Part shown: positions 63,019 to 64,000 of the stretch, piece after piece
How positions within the stretch are numbered: position 1 is the first letter of the stretch
Layout: the number at the start of each line of letters is the position of its first letter
Source of the DNA: Brevundimonas viscosa
GTDB taxonomy: Bacteria > Pseudomonadota > Alphaproteobacteria > Caulobacterales > Caulobacteraceae
DNA: 64,000 bases
Direction of reading: 5' to 3'
Assembly: GCF_900116065.1 (NCBI RefSeq)
Contig: NZ_FOZV01000001.1
Span: 744,001-808,000 of the forward strand
Program-made: the position numbers and the translations under genes
The notes under the pieces: generated by a model
What the model was told of the DNA's origin: nothing
Database searches by the model: none
Seen by the model: only the letters and a program-made list of their open reading frames with translations

Positions 63019-63444
63019 TCAGGCGACCCGTCCGGGGCTGTGGAGCGCCTTTCCGTCGAGTCCCGAGAGGTCGACGAGGATCGGGCAATCCGGCCGGTCG
63101 TCGCCGGCGCAGCAATTGGCCAGGGTGCGCAGGGCGTCGGCCATCGCCTTCATCTCGGCGATGCGGGCGTCGAGATCGGCGATGTGCTTCTGGGCGATGG
63201 CCTTGACCTCCCGACTGGGGCGGTCGCGGTCGCGCCAGAGCGACAGCAGATGGCCGATCTCCGCCACCGAGAACCCGAGGTCCCTGGCGCGGCGGATGAA
63301 CTGCAGCTCGCGCACATCACGCTCGCCGAAGTCGCGGTAGTTGCTGTCCGTGCGGTCGGCCGGGCGGATCAGGCCGACGGATTCGTAGTAGCGGATCATC
63401 TTGGTCGACACGCCCGTCGCCCGGGAGGCCTGGCCGATGTTCAT
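63019..63444 (-). CDS. cueR: Cu(I)-responsive MerR-family regulator CueR
   Basis: 141 residues. Mer[29 protein letters not shown] (2-26), dimerisation coiled coil, and metal loop Cys112-Cys120 ([13 protein letters not shown]) typical of copper/silver sensors. Translationally coupled to copA: its ATG overlaps the copA TGA. It presumably activates copA in response to copper. Confidence 0.92.
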   Translation of the reverse strand: MNIGQASRATGVSTKMIRYYESVGLIRPADRTDSNYRDFGERDVRELQFIRRARDLGFSVAEIGHLLSLWRDRDRPSREVKAIAQKHIADLDARIAEMKAMADALRTLANCCAGDDRPDCPILVDLSGLDGKALHSPGRVA

Positions 63445-64000
63445 GGTTGAACTCCTTCGAAGCGGGTCCTGAAGCCGCGCAGGCGCAGGGCGTTGGTCAG
63501 GACGCTGACGCTGGACAGGGCCATGGCGCCGGCGGCCAGCATCGGCGACAGAAGCCAGCCGAACAGCGGGAACAGCAGGCCGGCCGCGACCGGGATCAGC
63601 ACGACATTATACCCGAACGCCCAGACCAGGTTCTGGCGGATGTTGCGCATGGTGGCGCGCGACAGGGCGATGGCGTTGACGGCGCCGCGCAGATCGCCGC
63701 CGGTGAGCACTACGTCGGCGCTCTCGATGGCCACGTCCGTGCCGCCGCCGACGGCGAGGCCGACGTCGGCGGCGGCCAGGGCGGGAGCGTCGTTGACGCC
63801 GTCGCCGACGAAGGCGACGCGGCGGCCGCCGGCCTGAAGGGCGCGGATCGCCGCGACCTTGCCGTCCGGCAGGATCTCGGCGCGCACCTCGTCGATGCCG
63901 AGGCGCCGGGCCACGGCCTCGGCGGTGCGGCGGTTGTCGCCGGTGATCATCGCCACCTTCAGGCCCAGCGCGTGGATGGCGGCGATGGCGGCCGGCGTCG
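63441..64000 (-). CDS. copA: Copper-exporting P-type ATPase, C-terminal part (cut by window edge)
   Basis: The last 185 or so residues. Hinge motif [19 protein letters not shown], then [36 protein letters not shown], the P-domain end. The last transmembrane helices carry [10 protein letters not shown] and [23 protein letters not shown], containing the copper-binding Asn/Tyr and Met/Ser residues of Cu+-ATPases. cueR follows with an ATGA overlap. Confidence 0.93.
   Translation of the reverse strand, partial: TPAAIAAIHALGLKVAMITGDNRRTAEAVARRLGIDEVRAEILPDGKVAAIRALQAGGRRVAFVGDGVNDAPALAAADVGLAVGGGTDVAIESADVVLTGGDLRGAVNAIALSRATMRNIRQNLVWAFGYNVVLIPVAAGLLFPLFGWLLSPMLAAGAMALSSVSVLTNALRLRGFRTRFEGVQP

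Overview
The window is a GC-rich (about 70 %), gene-dense alphaproteobacterial chromosome segment. Its content points to Caulobacterales, most likely Brevundimonas: a gcrA cell-cycle regulator, a PodJ-type polarity protein, a cpa/tad pilus locus with Flp pilins, GANTC sites and CtrA-like TTAA-N7 boxes at cell-cycle promoters, and many GTG or TTG starts joined by ATGA/GTGA stop-start overlaps. I see no prophage, insertion sequence, CRISPR array, rRNA or plasmid genes. The only mobile-like DNA is a set of small palindromic elements.

Layout. 1-3.1 kb (minus strand): 5' end of metK behind a perfect 20-bp palindrome, a small membrane-protein operon with a LuxR-type HTH gene that looks doubly frameshifted, tRNA-Thr(CGT), and hemD-hemC. 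3.2-9.6 kb: tsaD-gpsA-Rieske protein, a methyltransferase, a membrane protein with its winged-helix regulator, a tyrosine phosphatase and pabB. 9.6-20.8 kb: the complete tad/cpa locus, with two TadE-like proteins and a secretin N-domain protein on the minus strand, then two nearly identical Flp pilins and cpaA-B-C-D-E-F-tadB-tadC. 21-29 kb: housekeeping and transport genes (SRPBCC protein, two MFS transporters, M20 amidohydrolase, dapE, cupin, dcd, apaG). 29.3-39.4 kb: gcrA, an ABC permease, argD-argF, small proteins and podJ. 39.5-44.6 kb: TSUP permease with TIGR02186 partner, hisC with a chorismate-mutase-like gene, DUF2125 and VOC proteins. 44.6-51.1 kb: two divergent helicases (DinG/XPD-like and the ligase-associated Lhr-like one) with pdeM. 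51-59.3 kb: plsC, ydcF, ftsEX, a zinc-ribbon protein, a phosphoribosyltransferase, lysA, a small lipoprotein, argH and a TlpA thioredoxin. 59.3-64 kb: a lipoprotein, a PepSY/TonB-receptor iron-uptake pair and the copper genes cueR-copA (copA cut by the window edge).

Functional themes. Pilus biogenesis, polarity (podJ) and cell-cycle control (gcrA) lie within 30 kb. Arginine genes (argD, argF, argH), lysine genes (dapE, lysA) and the first steps of tetrapyrrole synthesis are scattered between them.

The least expected signals are repeats. (1) Two loci at 27.4 and 55.6 kb each carry arrays of 7-bp repeats facing each other in inverted orientation, exactly between the 3' ends of convergent genes. 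(2) Three related RIME-like palindromic elements occur. One lies in frame inside the Lhr-like helicase gene. Another has separated that gene from pdeM and forms a 58-codon frame joined to both neighbours by ATGA overlaps.
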